From Enterococcus larvae (GTDB lineage: Bacteria; Bacillota; Bacilli; Lactobacillales; Enterococcaceae), in the NCBI RefSeq assembly GCF_017830045.1, contig NZ_JAEDXU010000001.1:124001-188000 (forward strand): 64,000 nucleotides of DNA, read 5' to 3'. The notes under the pieces were generated by a model. It did not search any database. It was not told where the DNA came from and was given only the letters and a program-made list of their open reading frames with translations. The position numbers and the translations under genes are program-made. The stretch's first letter is position 1; every line of letters starts with the position of its first letter. Shown piece by piece: positions 18,739-28,064 of this stretch.

Positions 18739-19683
18739 TTAGTCTAACAAAAGTATCTCTTTCGCTGTCTCTTCAGTAGTGACTAATGTTGTTAGAATGC
18801 CGCCTTTGAGTGCTGCATGGATACTACCAACCTTTTCTTTTGATTCAGCGATCCCAATACGCTGGGGGACTTTCTTCAGCTGATCCATTGATAATCCGAT
18901 GATTCGATCGTCCAATGCGCTTTTCACTGATACACCTTCCTTATCGAAAAAGCGCGACAGTACATCTCCTGCAATTCCCTTAGTTTCCAAATCCTTGATC
19001 ACATCTTCGCCATAGAATCCCTGCCAAACATCATTGGTACTAAGGATTGGGCTGCCGATACCAAATACCGCTACCTCTAGCTCTTGCCAAAGCTCAGAAA
19101 GCTCTTGATTAAAAGCATTGTTCATCAATGCAGTTCTTAATTCTGCCGTTTCCGTGATTGCAGGAGAGTCAATCATCAATGCGGCACAGCCAAGCTTTTT
19201 AGATGCGGCATAAGCAATTGTATTCACATGATATTCGCTTGCCAGCTTTCCTGACGGCCCTCCGATCATTGGCAGACACAGCGCATTCGTGACAGACTTT
19301 GTACCCATCTCTTCTACCATTGCAGCTAAAGCATGTCCCCATGAAAAACCAATTTTCATACCATCAGATACATAGTCTAGAAAATAATCACCTGCAGCCT
19401 TCCCTAAAAAATGCTCCTTTTGCTGTCGTGTCAATTCAGAGGCAACCGGAATAACCACCGCCTTTTTCAATCCAAATCTCTGCTCCAAGGTCTGTTCCAA
19501 CGAATAGCTGGCAGATTTATCATAATTGATTGTTATTTGAACAACGCCTTCTTCTCTGGAACGCTTCAGTAATCGGCTGATCGTTGTACGATGGATATTC
19601 AATTCTTTAGCGATCTGGCTTTGATTTTTATCTTCTTGATAATACATCTCAGCAATTCTTATTAATAATTTTTCTTCGTCCAT
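18739..19683 (-). CDS. sorC: SorC-family regulator of sorbose use
   Basis: A 314-residue regulator with an N-terminal helix-turn-helix (QSQIAKELNIHRTTISRLLK, about 18-37) and a SorC-type sugar-binding domain (GFSWGHALAAMVEEM, then LCLPMIGGPSG). In Klebsiella SorC represses and, with L-sorbose, activates the sor operon. Here it has its own transcript, separated from sorD by a terminator-like hairpin and tRNA-Cys. A dyad TTCAC-ATTC-GTGAA at 19725-19738 in its upstream region may serve autoregulation. It is divergent from a MerR-type gene. Confidence 0.9.
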   Translation of the reverse strand: MDEEKLLIRIAEMYYQEDKNQSQIAKELNIHRTTISRLLKRSREEGVVQITINYDKSASYSLEQTLEQRFGLKKAVVIPVASELTRQQKEHFLGKAAGDYFLDYVSDGMKIGFSWGHALAAMVEEMGTKSVTNALCLPMIGGPSGKLASEYHVNTIAYAASKKLGCAALMIDSPAITETAELRTALMNNAFNQELSELWQELEVAVFGIGSPILSTNDVWQGFYGEDVIKDLETKGIAGDVLSRFFDKEGVSVKSALDDRIIGLSMDQLKKVPQRIGIAESKEKVGSIHAALKGGILTTLVTTEETAKEILLLD

Positions 19684-19724
19684 AATTACGCTCCTTTATT
19701 GTCTGAACAAACTATATCATACTA

Positions 19725-19738
19725 TTCACATTCGTGAA
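19725..19738. promoter_or_regulatory. Dyad upstream of sorC
   Basis: TTCAC-4-GTGAA lies 42 bases upstream of the sorC ATG in the gap shared with the divergent MerR gene. A possible SorC autoregulatory site; the half-site resembles CACAAA/TTTGTG only partly. Confidence 0.3.
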
Positions 19739-19879
19739 AGGAGAATATCATTTGTAACAAAACTTTCACTGCGAAAAGAGAAATTTGTTTAGATTACTTT
19801 CATTATTCTCTTTACTTTGAAGTGACTTGATAGTTTATGATAGAGTTATCAATTGATAATTAATGAAAAGGAGTTTCTT

Positions 19880-20725
19880 ATGAATATTGCGCAATTTTCA
19901 AAAATCAGCGGTGTATCTGTCAGTACTCTTCATTTTTATGACAAGTTAGGACTTTTTTCTCCTTCAAAGAAAAATGATCACAACGGCTATCGTGAATATA
20001 TCATCGAACAGCTATATGAGCTGAATAAAATTTTGATCTTAAAAGACTCTGGTATCAAACTGGAAACAATCAAAAAATTACTCAATACTCAACCTGATAT
20101 TTCTGATTTAACAACATTACTTGAAGAGAATATGTCCACGCTTGAAAAAGAAGTTGCTGACAGAAAAAACCGGATTCAACGAATACAAACAAATTTATTT
20201 TTACTAAAGAATGGAGGAATCCCAGCGATGAATGAAATCATAGTTAAACATATAGAGCCGATCCAGGCACTCAGTCTGCGTCGCAGCTATAGAAAAAATA
20301 ACCCCACTCAAAGTTTTGATGACTTTTCAGAAGAGATTTGGCAGGACTTAGAAAAAACGATTGAAAAGCATCAAGCGACATTAACAACTCCTTGTATGAC
20401 CTGCTATTATGAGGGACTTTTTCTCGACCAAGAAAATCAGCAAATCGATTTAGAAATCGTTGAGCCGCTTAGCAAACCGCTGTCTATTACAGCATCAGAA
20501 GAAGCTCGAGTGATCACATTACCAGCTCAAAAAGTTGTTTCCGCAATCCATAATGGAGACTTAACAGGCATTGGGGAAGTATTTGATAATATGATGCTTT
20601 GGATTGAAAAAAATAAATATACTGTGGAGGGACCAGTCAGGGAAATCTACCATCGAGTAGACACAACAGAGGGAACTGAAAATGAAAACCGTTTAACCGA
20701 GCTGCAAATACCACTTGTAGATTAA
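19880..20725 (+). CDS. MerR-family regulator with effector-binding domain
   Basis: A 281-residue regulator. The MerR winged helix covers about residues 1-70 (NIAQFSKISGVSVSTLHFYD, then KLGLFSPSK), followed by a coiled-coil (about 80-115) and a GyrI/BmrR-like effector-binding domain. The start chosen is ATG 19880 behind AAAAGGAG. Related proteins activate efflux genes after binding lipophilic compounds, but no transporter lies next to it. The ligand is unknown. Confidence 0.82.
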   Translation: MNIAQFSKISGVSVSTLHFYDKLGLFSPSKKNDHNGYREYIIEQLYELNKILILKDSGIKLETIKKLLNTQPDISDLTTLLEENMSTLEKEVADRKNRIQRIQTNLFLLKNGGIPAMNEIIVKHIEPIQALSLRRSYRKNNPTQSFDDFSEEIWQDLEKTIEKHQATLTTPCMTCYYEGLFLDQENQQIDLEIVEPLSKPLSITASEEARVITLPAQKVVSAIHNGDLTGIGEVFDNMMLWIEKNKYTVEGPVREIYHRVDTTEGTENENRLTELQIPLVD

Positions 20726-20818
20726 TTGCTCATCAAAAAACTGAGGATCAACAATAAACGGATCAATCTTCAGACTACAGCCCGCCCTAAGCAGCTATTC
20801 TCTTGTTGTTACGTATCT

Positions 20819-20824
20819 TATAAT
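20819..20824 (+). promoter_or_regulatory. -10 box upstream of the paired small membrane genes
   Basis: A perfect TATAAT lies 31 bases upstream of the first small ORF. No good -35 box is visible at 17 bases. Confidence 0.35.
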
Positions 20825-20854
20825 ACGATATAGTTATAGTAGGAGGCAGTGTTC

Positions 20855-21061
20855 ATGGGTTTTCAATCTTGGCTTTTAGTAATAATTTTAGTTTTGGTAT
20901 TGTTGTTGATTCTCTTAGATAAAAATAAGAAAAAAATGAATATTGATTTATACAAAGTGCTGTTCACTCTATCTGTTGTCATTTTATGCTTACTATGTTT
21001 TGTCGTTTTGCTCGTTGAAATGATTCTTAAATTTTTGGAGACAGTAGGAAAAATTGGCTGA
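20855..21061 (+). CDS. Small membrane protein, paralogue 1
   Basis: A 68-residue hydrophobic protein with two predicted membrane helices (about 5-22 and 35-58) and a Lys-rich linker (DKNKKK) between them. AGGAGG lies eight bases before the ATG; an in-frame GTG six bases earlier is possible. The layout and the YK-containing second half match the next gene, so the two look like a tandem duplication. I do not recognise the family; bacteriocin immunity, toxin or signalling roles are possible but unsupported. Confidence 0.6.
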   Translation: MGFQSWLLVIILVLVLLLILLDKNKKKMNIDLYKVLFTLSVVILCLLCFVVLLVEMILKFLETVGKIG

Positions 21062-21101
21062 TGGCTATATTAGTGGATTGCTGAGAGGAGAAGTGTTGTC
21101 T

Positions 21102-21320
21102 ATGGTATTTCTATTTTGGAACATTGTTGCGATTTCAATCCTTGCGTCTCTATTAGTTCTTTTAGTTAGAAATAAAAGGCGAGTAAATAATATTGCTTAT
21201 AAAATATTTTTTGTATTTCTTGCTGTCATTACAGGCACACTCGTCTTTATTGCTCAGTTCGCCATAATTATAATCAAGATATACCCTGATCTCATAGAGT
21301 CTATTCGAAGTATGGGTTGA
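21102..21320 (+). CDS. Small membrane protein, paralogue 2
   Basis: A 72-residue protein with two predicted membrane helices separated by RNKRR. It resembles the preceding gene in length, helix placement and a shared N..YK..F pattern before helix 2. GAGAGGAG at 21083-21090 precedes the start; GTG 21093 and TTG 21096 are alternatives to ATG 21102. The open frame reaches upstream into the first gene. Function unknown. Confidence 0.55.
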   Translation: MVFLFWNIVAISILASLLVLLVRNKRRVNNIAYKIFFVFLAVITGTLVFIAQFAIIIIKIYPDLIESIRSMG

Positions 21321-21373
21321 TTTAGCGATTCATCTGATTTCCAGCTATACAAACGATTGATTAAGGCGCTATC

Positions 21374-21847
21374 ATGAATTTACAAAAAATGTCAGAAACA
21401 GCATTTCTTCACTACCTTGATGATGCAATTGACAGTTATGCGAATGAATTGTTAAATAGCTGTAGGTTTTCCACTAAGAAAGAAGCAATAGCCTTTGCTT
21501 CGTGGGAATTCAAAGAAGATATCTTCAAGGATGGCTGCCACACTGAAAACACATTTATTTTCAATCTTATTCATGAAGATGAACCAGTCGGAATCATCTG
21601 GCTGCTAATAGAAAATGAAGTATCCTTTATTGGAGATTTCCTTGTTTTTCCGAAATATCAAGGTCAAGGATTTGGGTCCGAAGCCTTGAAGCAAGTTGAA
21701 GCCATTGCTCGCTCAGAGGGTACGACTGCTATTCGTTTAGGTGTATTTAAGCATAATCTGTTTGCGCACAAGCTGTATCGCAAGCACGGCTACTCCACTT
21801 ATAAAGAACGAGAAACAGATTGTATTTTAGAAAAATTATTATATTAA
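21374..21847 (+). CDS. GNAT-family acetyltransferase
   Basis: A 157-residue GNAT. The acetyl-CoA-binding segment is FPKYQGQGFGSEALKQVE, and NLFAHKLYRKHGY is the typical end of the fold. Substrate unknown. It follows the paired small membrane genes by 53 bases on the same strand with a weak ribosome site and ends before a strong terminator. Confidence 0.8.
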   Translation: MNLQKMSETAFLHYLDDAIDSYANELLNSCRFSTKKEAIAFASWEFKEDIFKDGCHTENTFIFNLIHEDEPVGIIWLLIENEVSFIGDFLVFPKYQGQGFGSEALKQVEAIARSEGTTAIRLGVFKHNLFAHKLYRKHGYSTYKERETDCILEKLLY

Positions 21848-21861
21848 CATAAGGTCGAATC

Positions 21862-21905
21862 AAAAGCGAGATGCTCTGAGAATCAAGAAGGAGCATCCCG
21901 CTTTT
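21862..21905 (+). terminator. Rho-independent terminator after the GNAT gene
   Basis: AAAAGCG and GATGCTC pair with GAGCATC and CGCTTTT (one mismatch), forming a stem of about 15 bp just past the GNAT stop. The A run on the 5' side and T run on the 3' side suggest it works in both directions. Confidence 0.8.
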
Positions 21906-22110
21906 CGTTTGGTGTTGATTCGTATTTATAGTGTCAGACAGTTTTTATTTTGACTATTGTCCCAGACGCTTTCATATTTTTTCAGCATATAATCAAATAT
22001 AAAGAATTTTCTGAAACTTTGTGCATTTATTTTCAAGCAAAATAAGTTTTTATTTCTTTCAATCGTGGTAGTATAGTCAAAACTATTATCTTATGGAAAG
22101 CGGGGAAAGA

Positions 22111-23019
22111 ATGATGAACGATCGAACGACTTTATTAGTTGCAAAAGATGAACATTTATATTTCTTTGATACGTTGTCTGATATTGATGTTATTGCCGGC
22201 CACCGACTGCTTCGCGCTCCTTGGGATAAAATCAACTGGGAAGAAAAGCTTTCCCAATATTCTCTGATTGTTTTTCTTGATTATGGTTTTGAGCCGAAAA
22301 TGGCGGAGGTCATTCGCCCATTGACACAGGCAAAATTGGTGCTTTTCTTCTGGAACCACATGACAAAAGAAAAAATCCAGCTCTTGTATAAAACACAAGC
22401 TGAACCTTATATCGATGCATATTACACCTTTGACCCTCTGGAGGCTCAGGAATTCCACCTGAACCACAACTCAACCTTCTACTCCCGACAAATGATGCTC
22501 CCTGATCAGCAAATCAAACATGATATCTTCTTTGGTGCCTCAGATAATGGCCGGAAAGAGATGGCTCAATCGATCTTGATGATTTTCAATTACCTCAAAC
22601 TCGATACTAACTACTTTATCTTAAATGGACGCGGCAATACTCAAAAAGGCTATCTCCCTTATAAAGACTACTTGAAAATGGTTGCCGAAAGTAAAGGTAT
22701 CCTGGAAATCATGCGTCCCGGTCAAACAGGTATTACACTTCGTTCACTTGAATCGCTTTTCTTTAAGAAAAAGCTGATCACTACAAATAAAAAGATTCGA
22801 CACTATCATTTTTATAATCCGGAAAATATCTTCATTATCGGAGAGGCTGATTTCGCCAAACTTCTTGATTTTCTAGACTCTCCTTATGAAGATACTATGG
22901 ATGATCTATTGGAGTTTTACAGTGAAGACCAGTGGACACAGCGATTTTACTCAGAGGATACAGAATCCTTCGAAAGTAGTGAATATCGCCCACAGATTTT
23001 CAACTATAATTACGCCTGA
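22111..23019 (+). CDS. Glycosyltransferase-like protein of unknown substrate
   Basis: A 302-residue soluble protein. The start chosen is ATG 22111 behind GGGGAAAG. The fold suggested by the sequence is GT-B-like: the C-terminal half has ILEIMRPGQTGITLRSLESL and FFKKKLITTNKKIRHY, which recalls the donor-site part of CgeB-like or capsule glycosyltransferases. The N-terminal half holds beta-alpha elements such as YSLIVFLDYGFEP and KLVLFFWNHMT. It stands alone between a terminator and repeat copy C, so no pathway context is available. Treat as hypothetical with a tentative fold. Confidence 0.6.
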   Translation: MMNDRTTLLVAKDEHLYFFDTLSDIDVIAGHRLLRAPWDKINWEEKLSQYSLIVFLDYGFEPKMAEVIRPLTQAKLVLFFWNHMTKEKIQLLYKTQAEPYIDAYYTFDPLEAQEFHLNHNSTFYSRQMMLPDQQIKHDIFFGASDNGRKEMAQSILMIFNYLKLDTNYFILNGRGNTQKGYLPYKDYLKMVAESKGILEIMRPGQTGITLRSLESLFFKKKLITTNKKIRHYHFYNPENIFIIGEADFAKLLDFLDSPYEDTMDDLLEFYSEDQWTQRFYSEDTESFESSEYRPQIFNYNYA

Positions 23020-23053
23020 AGATACAACAACAGGTGATTTTAGAAATAGAAGT

Positions 23054-23221
23054 GAGTGGGACAATAATCTGTTGCCACTCTTTTCCATACCCTAAATCCG
23101 AATAAACGGCGAGTCAGAAGCAGCTCCTACGACAATAAGCCGGAATGCAACAAAAATTTGTGAAACAATTTTCCTGCATTCCGGCTTATTGCTTGTAGCT
23201 AAACACTTCTGTCTCGGCCTC
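23054..23221. repeat. Intergenic stem-loop repeat, copy C (168 bp)
   Basis: This copy lies between the convergent glycosyltransferase-like gene and the sprT-like gene. It is nearly identical to copy D (inverted, 30464-30631). It has hairpin GAGTGG...CCACTC, a long central hairpin built on AATAAGCCGGAATGCA, and the terminal segment CACTTCTGTCTCGGCCTC. Probably a bidirectional terminator or a MITE-like element. Confidence 0.8.
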
Positions 23222-23235
23222 TTTCTATTTCGCTA

Positions 23236-23703
23236 TTAGCCTGCTATCAGCTGTAATTTACCACGACAGCTGCCGCAGACATAGCGATCAAGATTGATTC
23301 TTCGTTGTCTTCGAATTGCTGCACCGCAGTTTTGGCATCGATAGCAATGATACGCTGTCTTTTTTTCCAGCAGAGGTCGGACATAGCGGCTGCCGCCAGT
23401 CTTTGACAACAGCTCCTTAAAGTCTTTGTCCTTATGCTGATACCCTCTATTTGCTAAATGGAGGTGATAGTGACATAACTCATGCTTGATCACACCTACC
23501 AATTCATCCTGTCCATATTTTTCCAGAACCTTTGGATTAAAATCAATATCATGGCTGCCTAAATGATAGCGGCCGCCAGTCGTCTTCAGTCGCGCATTGT
23601 AAAATGCGCGATGAAGAAATGGTTTTCCAAAGAAACTCAGCGATAGTTGTTCCACTAACTGCTGCAGCTGACTATCGGAACGTAGATCCGTATCTGTAGA
23701 CAA
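23236..23703 (-). CDS. SprT-like zinc metallopeptidase-fold protein
   Basis: A protein of about 155 residues with the zinc-peptidase motif HELCHYH (His74, Glu75, His78) and a C-terminal zinc ribbon (CYRCQNCG...YVCGSCRG). This matches the small SprT-like family common in Firmicutes. The start is probably TTG 23703, spaced five bases from TAAGGTGA; GTG 23712, which overlaps that site, is the alternative. It follows tex directly and is likely co-transcribed. Cellular role unknown. Confidence 0.85.
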   Translation of the reverse strand: MSTDTDLRSDSQLQQLVEQLSLSFFGKPFLHRAFYNARLKTTGGRYHLGSHDIDFNPKVLEKYGQDELVGVIKHELCHYHLHLANRGYQHKDKDFKELLSKTGGSRYVRPLLEKKTAYHCYRCQNCGAAIRRQRRINLDRYVCGSCRGKLQLIAG

Positions 23704-23713
23704 AGCAGTCACC

Positions 23714-25906
23714 TTACTTTTTCTCCTTAGCTGTCGGAAGCATCGTCAAGCTGATCCGCCCTTTTTTCAAGTCGATATCCTCTACCCAAACAGTCACAAC
23801 ATCGCCGACTGCTACAACATCTGTCGGGTGCTTGACAAAGCGATTGCTCAGCTTGGATATATGAACCAGACCATCCTGTTTCACACCAATATCTACAAAG
23901 GCACCAAAATCAATCACATTACGAACGGTTCCCTGCAGCTCCATTCCCGGTTTCAGATCTTCCATAGATAGTACATCTTTTCTTAAAAGAGGTGCAGACA
24001 TTTCATCCCGCATATCTCTTCCCGGTTGAGCCAGAGACGAGAGGATGTCCTTCAGTGTTTCTGTACCGACAGACAACTCATCCTTCAGATCAACCAGCTT
24101 CAATCCTTTGATTTTCTCTGTTGTTTCAGCAGTGCCCAGCTCCTTCAATGATACCTCAGCCTTTTCCAGAACTGCCTTCGCTGTGTCGTAGCTTTCAGGG
24201 TGAATCCCAGTATTGTCCAACACGTTTTTCCCATCAGGAATACGCAGGAAACCAATCGCTTGTTCATAGGCTTTCGGTCCTAAACGAGGAACCTTTTTGA
24301 TTTGATTACGAGCAGTGAACTCACCATTTTCATCACGGTAAGCAACCAAATTATGAGCAGTCGTCTTATTCAGACCGGAAATATATTGTAACAGCTGAGG
24401 ACTGGCAGTATTCACGTCAACACCTACTTGGTTTACCGCTGTTTCAACAACAAATCCCAGCTGTTCAGCCAGACGCTTTTGTGATACATCATGCTGGTAC
24501 TGTCCCACGCCAACTGCCTTCGGGTCAATCTTAACCAGTTCTGCCAAGGGGTCCTGTAATCTACGAGCAATGCTGACGGCGCTTCGCTCTTCTACTTGAA
24601 GATCTGGAAACTCCGTACGAGCAACCTCACTGGCAGAATAAACAGAAGCTCCTGCTTCATTGACAATCACATAATAAACTTCTTGAGACAGCTGCTTCAG
24701 CTGTTCGGAAACAAATTGCTCAGATTCACGGCTAGCAGTCCCATTTCCAATCGCAACCATTTCTACACCATACTGCTGAATCAGCTTACGCAGTGCGGGA
24801 CCAGCTGCCGCCCGCTTCTCTCCTGAAGCAGGCTTATGAGGATAAATCACCTGAATAGCTAGAACCTTCCCAGTGGGATCAACAATTGCCAGTTTACAGC
24901 CGGTACGATAGGCTGGATCAAATCCTAACACAACTTTCCCCTTCAATGGCGGTTGTAATAATAAGTTACGCAAATTTTCTCCGAATATATTTATCGCTTG
25001 TTCATCTGCCTGTTCAGTCAGTTCATTTCGAATTTCCCGCTCGATCGCAGGACCGATAAACCGCTTATAACTATCTTGGTAAGCCAATTCAATATAAGAA
25101 GCAGAAACAGCCTGTTGTTTTTTCCCAATCAGCTGTCTATTGAAATACTCATTGATTTTCTGTTCGTCAACAAGAAGCGAAACCTTTAGAATATCTTCTT
25201 TTTCCCCACGATTAGTTGCCAATACTCTATGGGAAACCATCTTATTTACAGGCTCTGAAAAGTCATAGTACATACCATAGACTTCTTTTTCATCCTTCTC
25301 AGCATTTTTCACCACACTGACATATTGCCCTTTGTTAAAGGTATAATCTCTGATCCATTTTCGGAATTTTGCTTCATCACTGATTCGTTCAGCAAGAATC
25401 TCATGTGCTCCCTGCAAGGCTTCCTCTGCTGAAGACACTTCCTTCTCTGCATCAATGTAGTTCGTTGCTTCAGCAAGTGCATTCCCTGTTTCGGGCAATG
25501 CTGCCAGCCAGTCGGCTAAAGGTTCCAAGCCCTTTTCCTTGGCAATCGTTGCCTTCGTCCGACGCTTCTGCTTGTATGGACGATAAATATCTTCCAGCTG
25601 CTGCATTTTTGTTGAAGCTAAAATATCTTTTTTTAGCTCATCAGTCAGCTTCCCTTGTTCAGCGATCAGGCGTTGTACTTCTTCTTTTCGTTTCTCCAGG
25701 TTTTCCAGATAAGTATAACGCTCTTCGATTTCTCTGATTTGTACCTCATCCAGACTACCAGTCATCTCTTTTCGATAACGAGCAATAAAAGGAACAGTAT
25801 TACCTTCACCTAAAAGTGTCAATACTGTGATGATTTGTTTTGGGCGATACCCTGTCAATTCTTTTTGAAGCAGGTCCACTACTTCCTGATTATAAGCCTC
25901 TGCCAT
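23714..25906 (-). CDS. tex: Tex-family RNA-binding transcription accessory protein
   Basis: A 730-residue Tex/YhgF protein. The order is N-terminal helical domain, YqgF-like RNase-H fold (VVLGFDPAYRTGCKLAIVD), helix-hairpin-helix units (ASPQLLQYISGLNKTTAHNL), and a C-terminal S1 RNA-binding domain (GTVRNVIDFGAFVDIGVKQD). Tex proteins bind nucleic acid and affect transcription and stress tolerance. The start at 25906 follows AAGAGGTTG; a longer frame to 25930 is open but lacks a ribosome site. Confidence 0.94.
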   Translation of the reverse strand: MAEAYNQEVVDLLQKELTGYRPKQIITVLTLLGEGNTVPFIARYRKEMTGSLDEVQIREIEERYTYLENLEKRKEEVQRLIAEQGKLTDELKKDILASTKMQQLEDIYRPYKQKRRTKATIAKEKGLEPLADWLAALPETGNALAEATNYIDAEKEVSSAEEALQGAHEILAERISDEAKFRKWIRDYTFNKGQYVSVVKNAEKDEKEVYGMYYDFSEPVNKMVSHRVLATNRGEKEDILKVSLLVDEQKINEYFNRQLIGKKQQAVSASYIELAYQDSYKRFIGPAIEREIRNELTEQADEQAINIFGENLRNLLLQPPLKGKVVLGFDPAYRTGCKLAIVDPTGKVLAIQVIYPHKPASGEKRAAAGPALRKLIQQYGVEMVAIGNGTASRESEQFVSEQLKQLSQEVYYVIVNEAGASVYSASEVARTEFPDLQVEERSAVSIARRLQDPLAELVKIDPKAVGVGQYQHDVSQKRLAEQLGFVVETAVNQVGVDVNTASPQLLQYISGLNKTTAHNLVAYRDENGEFTARNQIKKVPRLGPKAYEQAIGFLRIPDGKNVLDNTGIHPESYDTAKAVLEKAEVSLKELGTAETTEKIKGLKLVDLKDELSVGTETLKDILSSLAQPGRDMRDEMSAPLLRKDVLSMEDLKPGMELQGTVRNVIDFGAFVDIGVKQDGLVHISKLSNRFVKHPTDVVAVGDVVTVWVEDIDLKKGRISLTMLPTAKEKK

Positions 25907-26014
25907 TTTTTCAACCTCTTTCTTTAGCATACTCGTCTATTTTAGCATATCCTACCTCTTTTTTATAGAAAGTTAGCGAGTCTACACCACTTTGATCCAT
26001 TAATAAATCAAGCA

Positions 26015-26053
26015 CAAAAAAACAGCTGCCTAGCATTTCCGTCAACAGCTGCT
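26015..26053 (-). terminator. Terminator of the phosphatase gene
   Basis: On the minus strand two CAGCTG sequences (26051-26046 and 26028-26023) pair around a 17-base loop, followed by seven T residues. It lies just past the phosphatase stop at 26061. Confidence 0.7.
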
Positions 26054-26060
26054 CTCTATT

Positions 26061-26795
26061 TTAAAAATCAGGCTGCCAAGGTCCCTTCATATTTTGGTAT
26101 TCAATATCTTGCACGATACCATATTTGTTGAAAATAACGCCATGAACGGAACCGCCGAATACAGCGCCGCCATCGATCCCAATTTTGTGATCAGACAACC
26201 ATAAATCGGTCGTCTGCATATCACCATGAAGCATTGGGGTGATTGTGTGTCCAAAAACAATCGTTTTTCCTGTGTTGTTTTTCCCTTGATGAAATGCATC
26301 CCTGATCCAAATAAAATCGTGGGGACTTGTATCATGCCAGTTCTTTTTCGTCAAATCTACTCCAGCATGAACAAAAATATAGTTTTCCCATTCAAAGTAC
26401 AATGGACGCTGAACGAGAAAGTCCACTAAATCAGCATATCGACTGCGGATCATCATCGCAATTTCTGTCGGTGAATACTCTTCTGTCGCTCCTTTATGAA
26501 GTAAGCTTTCCATCGTTTCCTTGCCGCCATTTCGAACATAACCCGGATACCAGTCCTCAGGATTTTGTAAAAACTGGAGAAAGTACTCTTCGTGATTTCC
26601 TCTAAGATAAATTGCCCCTCGTTCTTCCACTAGCTTCTTTCCAAGCAGAAAACACTCCTTCGTCCTCTTTCCTCGGTCATTCAAATCACCAATCAAAACC
26701 AGCTGGTGGTTTTCTTCATCGTAATAATCGACTAGCTGCTGAAACAGCTCATATTCACCATGGATATCACTAATGGCATATACATATTCTTTCAT
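26061..26795 (-). CDS. PPP-family metallophosphatase (serine/threonine phosphatase-like)
   Basis: A 244-residue protein with the PPP motifs in order: DIHGE (Asp10, His12), GDLNDRG (36-42), GNHE (66-69), and later FVHAG and FGHT. These build a dimetal centre. The second motif has Leu-Asn where GDYVDRG-type enzymes have Tyr-Val. Bacterial relatives dephosphorylate proteins or dinucleoside tetraphosphates (ApaH-like). The start at 26795 follows GAGGTG. It is monocistronic, with a terminator on its 3' side. Confidence 0.85.
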   Translation of the reverse strand: MKEYVYAISDIHGEYELFQQLVDYYDEENHQLVLIGDLNDRGKRTKECFLLGKKLVEERGAIYLRGNHEEYFLQFLQNPEDWYPGYVRNGGKETMESLLHKGATEEYSPTEIAMMIRSRYADLVDFLVQRPLYFEWENYIFVHAGVDLTKKNWHDTSPHDFIWIRDAFHQGKNNTGKTIVFGHTITPMLHGDMQTTDLWLSDHKIGIDGGAVFGGSVHGVIFNKYGIVQDIEYQNMKGPWQPDF

Positions 26796-26981
26796 ATGGG
26801 AACACCTCACTTTCACGTCCTATTCTCCTATTAGTATACCTCACTCGTAAAAGAAAAATAACTACTTGCTCTATAAACCCTGTGAAAAAGACAACAGCAC
26901 ACACCAATTATTCCACCAGACCATAAGAAATAAATACACAACCTGCGCCATTTCCCTTAGCAATAAGCAATATAAAGAAAA

Positions 26982-27022
26982 GATACACTGATAGTGACCT
27001 TTCAGCCAAGCATCAATGTATC
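26982..27022 (-). terminator. Terminator of the EVE-domain gene
   Basis: On the minus strand GATACATTGAT (27022-27012) pairs with ATCAGTGTATC (26992-26982) with one G-T pair, followed by TTTTCTTT. Confidence 0.75.
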
Positions 27023-27030
27023 TCAAATTT

Positions 27031-27438
27031 TTACCCTTCCACCATACTGAAGGCAATGATCTCAAACAATTCTTCCGAAATTTCAAAATGCCCAAATCGC
27101 AGTTTTGACCGATAGTCCGTCCATAACGGAAATGCCTTGACTGCTTCCAAAGAAAGCGGGCTGCTCACAGGAGCAAAAGAAACATTCTTTCTGTACGGAA
27201 CGAAGCCTGGGAACATTTCAAACGGATAGGCATCTCCTTCCAGAATTTGACCAACAGCCATAAATTTCTGATAAGGTTCATTTGTTTTTAGACTCTTTTT
27301 CGGCGCATAGTAAATCAGCCAGTCTCCAGCTTTCATCCTGTTCAAGGGAGCGCCTTTGCCATGACAAAGTTGAGCAAATCCACCTGCAACACCTAACTCT
27401 ACATGATCCTTTGATGCAACGCCTACCCAATATTTCAT
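27031..27438 (-). CDS. EVE (PUA-like) domain protein
   Basis: A 135-residue single-domain protein. MKYWVGVASKDHV at the start, MKAGDWLIYYAPK in the middle and the FVPYRKNVSF segment are typical of the EVE/PUA-like fold. This domain is related to those that bind modified bases in DNA or RNA. A GAAGGAG site precedes the ATG. It lies 15 bases after the flavin-type gene on the same strand. The ligand is not known. Confidence 0.82.
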   Translation of the reverse strand: MKYWVGVASKDHVELGVAGGFAQLCHGKGAPLNRMKAGDWLIYYAPKKSLKTNEPYQKFMAVGQILEGDAYPFEMFPGFVPYRKNVSFAPVSSPLSLEAVKAFPLWTDYRSKLRFGHFEISEELFEIIAFSMVEG

Positions 27439-27453
27439 AACGATATGCTCCTT

Positions 27454-27876
27454 CTATACAGCTATGTCTTCTCTAAAGGTCATTCCTGAAATCACTGTCG
27501 CTTGATCAAAAGTAATTTCATAGACTTGCAGCTGTTCCGCACCGGATTCAATGATTTCCGCATAAAACGGCATTTTTGCAACCCATGCTTCTGCCAAATC
27601 CTGCAAAGACTGTTCACTTGGCTTCGCAATTCCTTTCAGTACCCGTAAATGATCGCTTTCGTCCCCTTTGATGACTGTTGTAAAAGCAACTTGAGGATTT
27701 GCTTGGAGCTCAGCAACCTTTTCATTCCCTTTGAAAGTTGAAAAATAGACAACCTTTCGCTCCGGGTCATAGAGAAAGTTGACGATTCTGACATTTGGTT
27801 GTCCTTCTACACTGGTTGCCAGTGCGATTTCCTGTTGTTTATCCATCATTTCTTTAAACATTGCTTTTGCATTCAT
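27454..27876 (-). CDS. Pyridoxamine 5'-phosphate oxidase-like flavoprotein
   Basis: A 140-residue split-barrel FMN-binding protein. The pattern VRIVNFLYDPERKVVYFSTF followed by KGNEKVAELQANPQVAFT is typical of the PPOX-like/general stress family. The start at 27876 is the ATG seven bases from AGGAGG; an ATG six bases earlier is too close. It probably works as a flavin reductase or oxidase on an unknown substrate. It is divergent from a YafY-type regulator that may control it. Confidence 0.82.
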   Translation of the reverse strand: MNAKAMFKEMMDKQQEIALATSVEGQPNVRIVNFLYDPERKVVYFSTFKGNEKVAELQANPQVAFTTVIKGDESDHLRVLKGIAKPSEQSLQDLAEAWVAKMPFYAEIIESGAEQLQVYEITFDQATVISGMTFREDIAV

Positions 27877-28064
27877 ATTCATTCCTCCTAAATTCTTTTG
27901 TTGCCTGATACAAGATAATTCTAACAAACAAACCTTGACAACTATTTGTCAGGGTTCTATTCTTTTAGTAGAGAAATTTTTTTATTTTAACTAGGGCACA
28001 TTTGATAATTGAAATTTTCAAACAGAATCAATGCTACATAAACCAGCCCTTAAAGGAGAAAATG

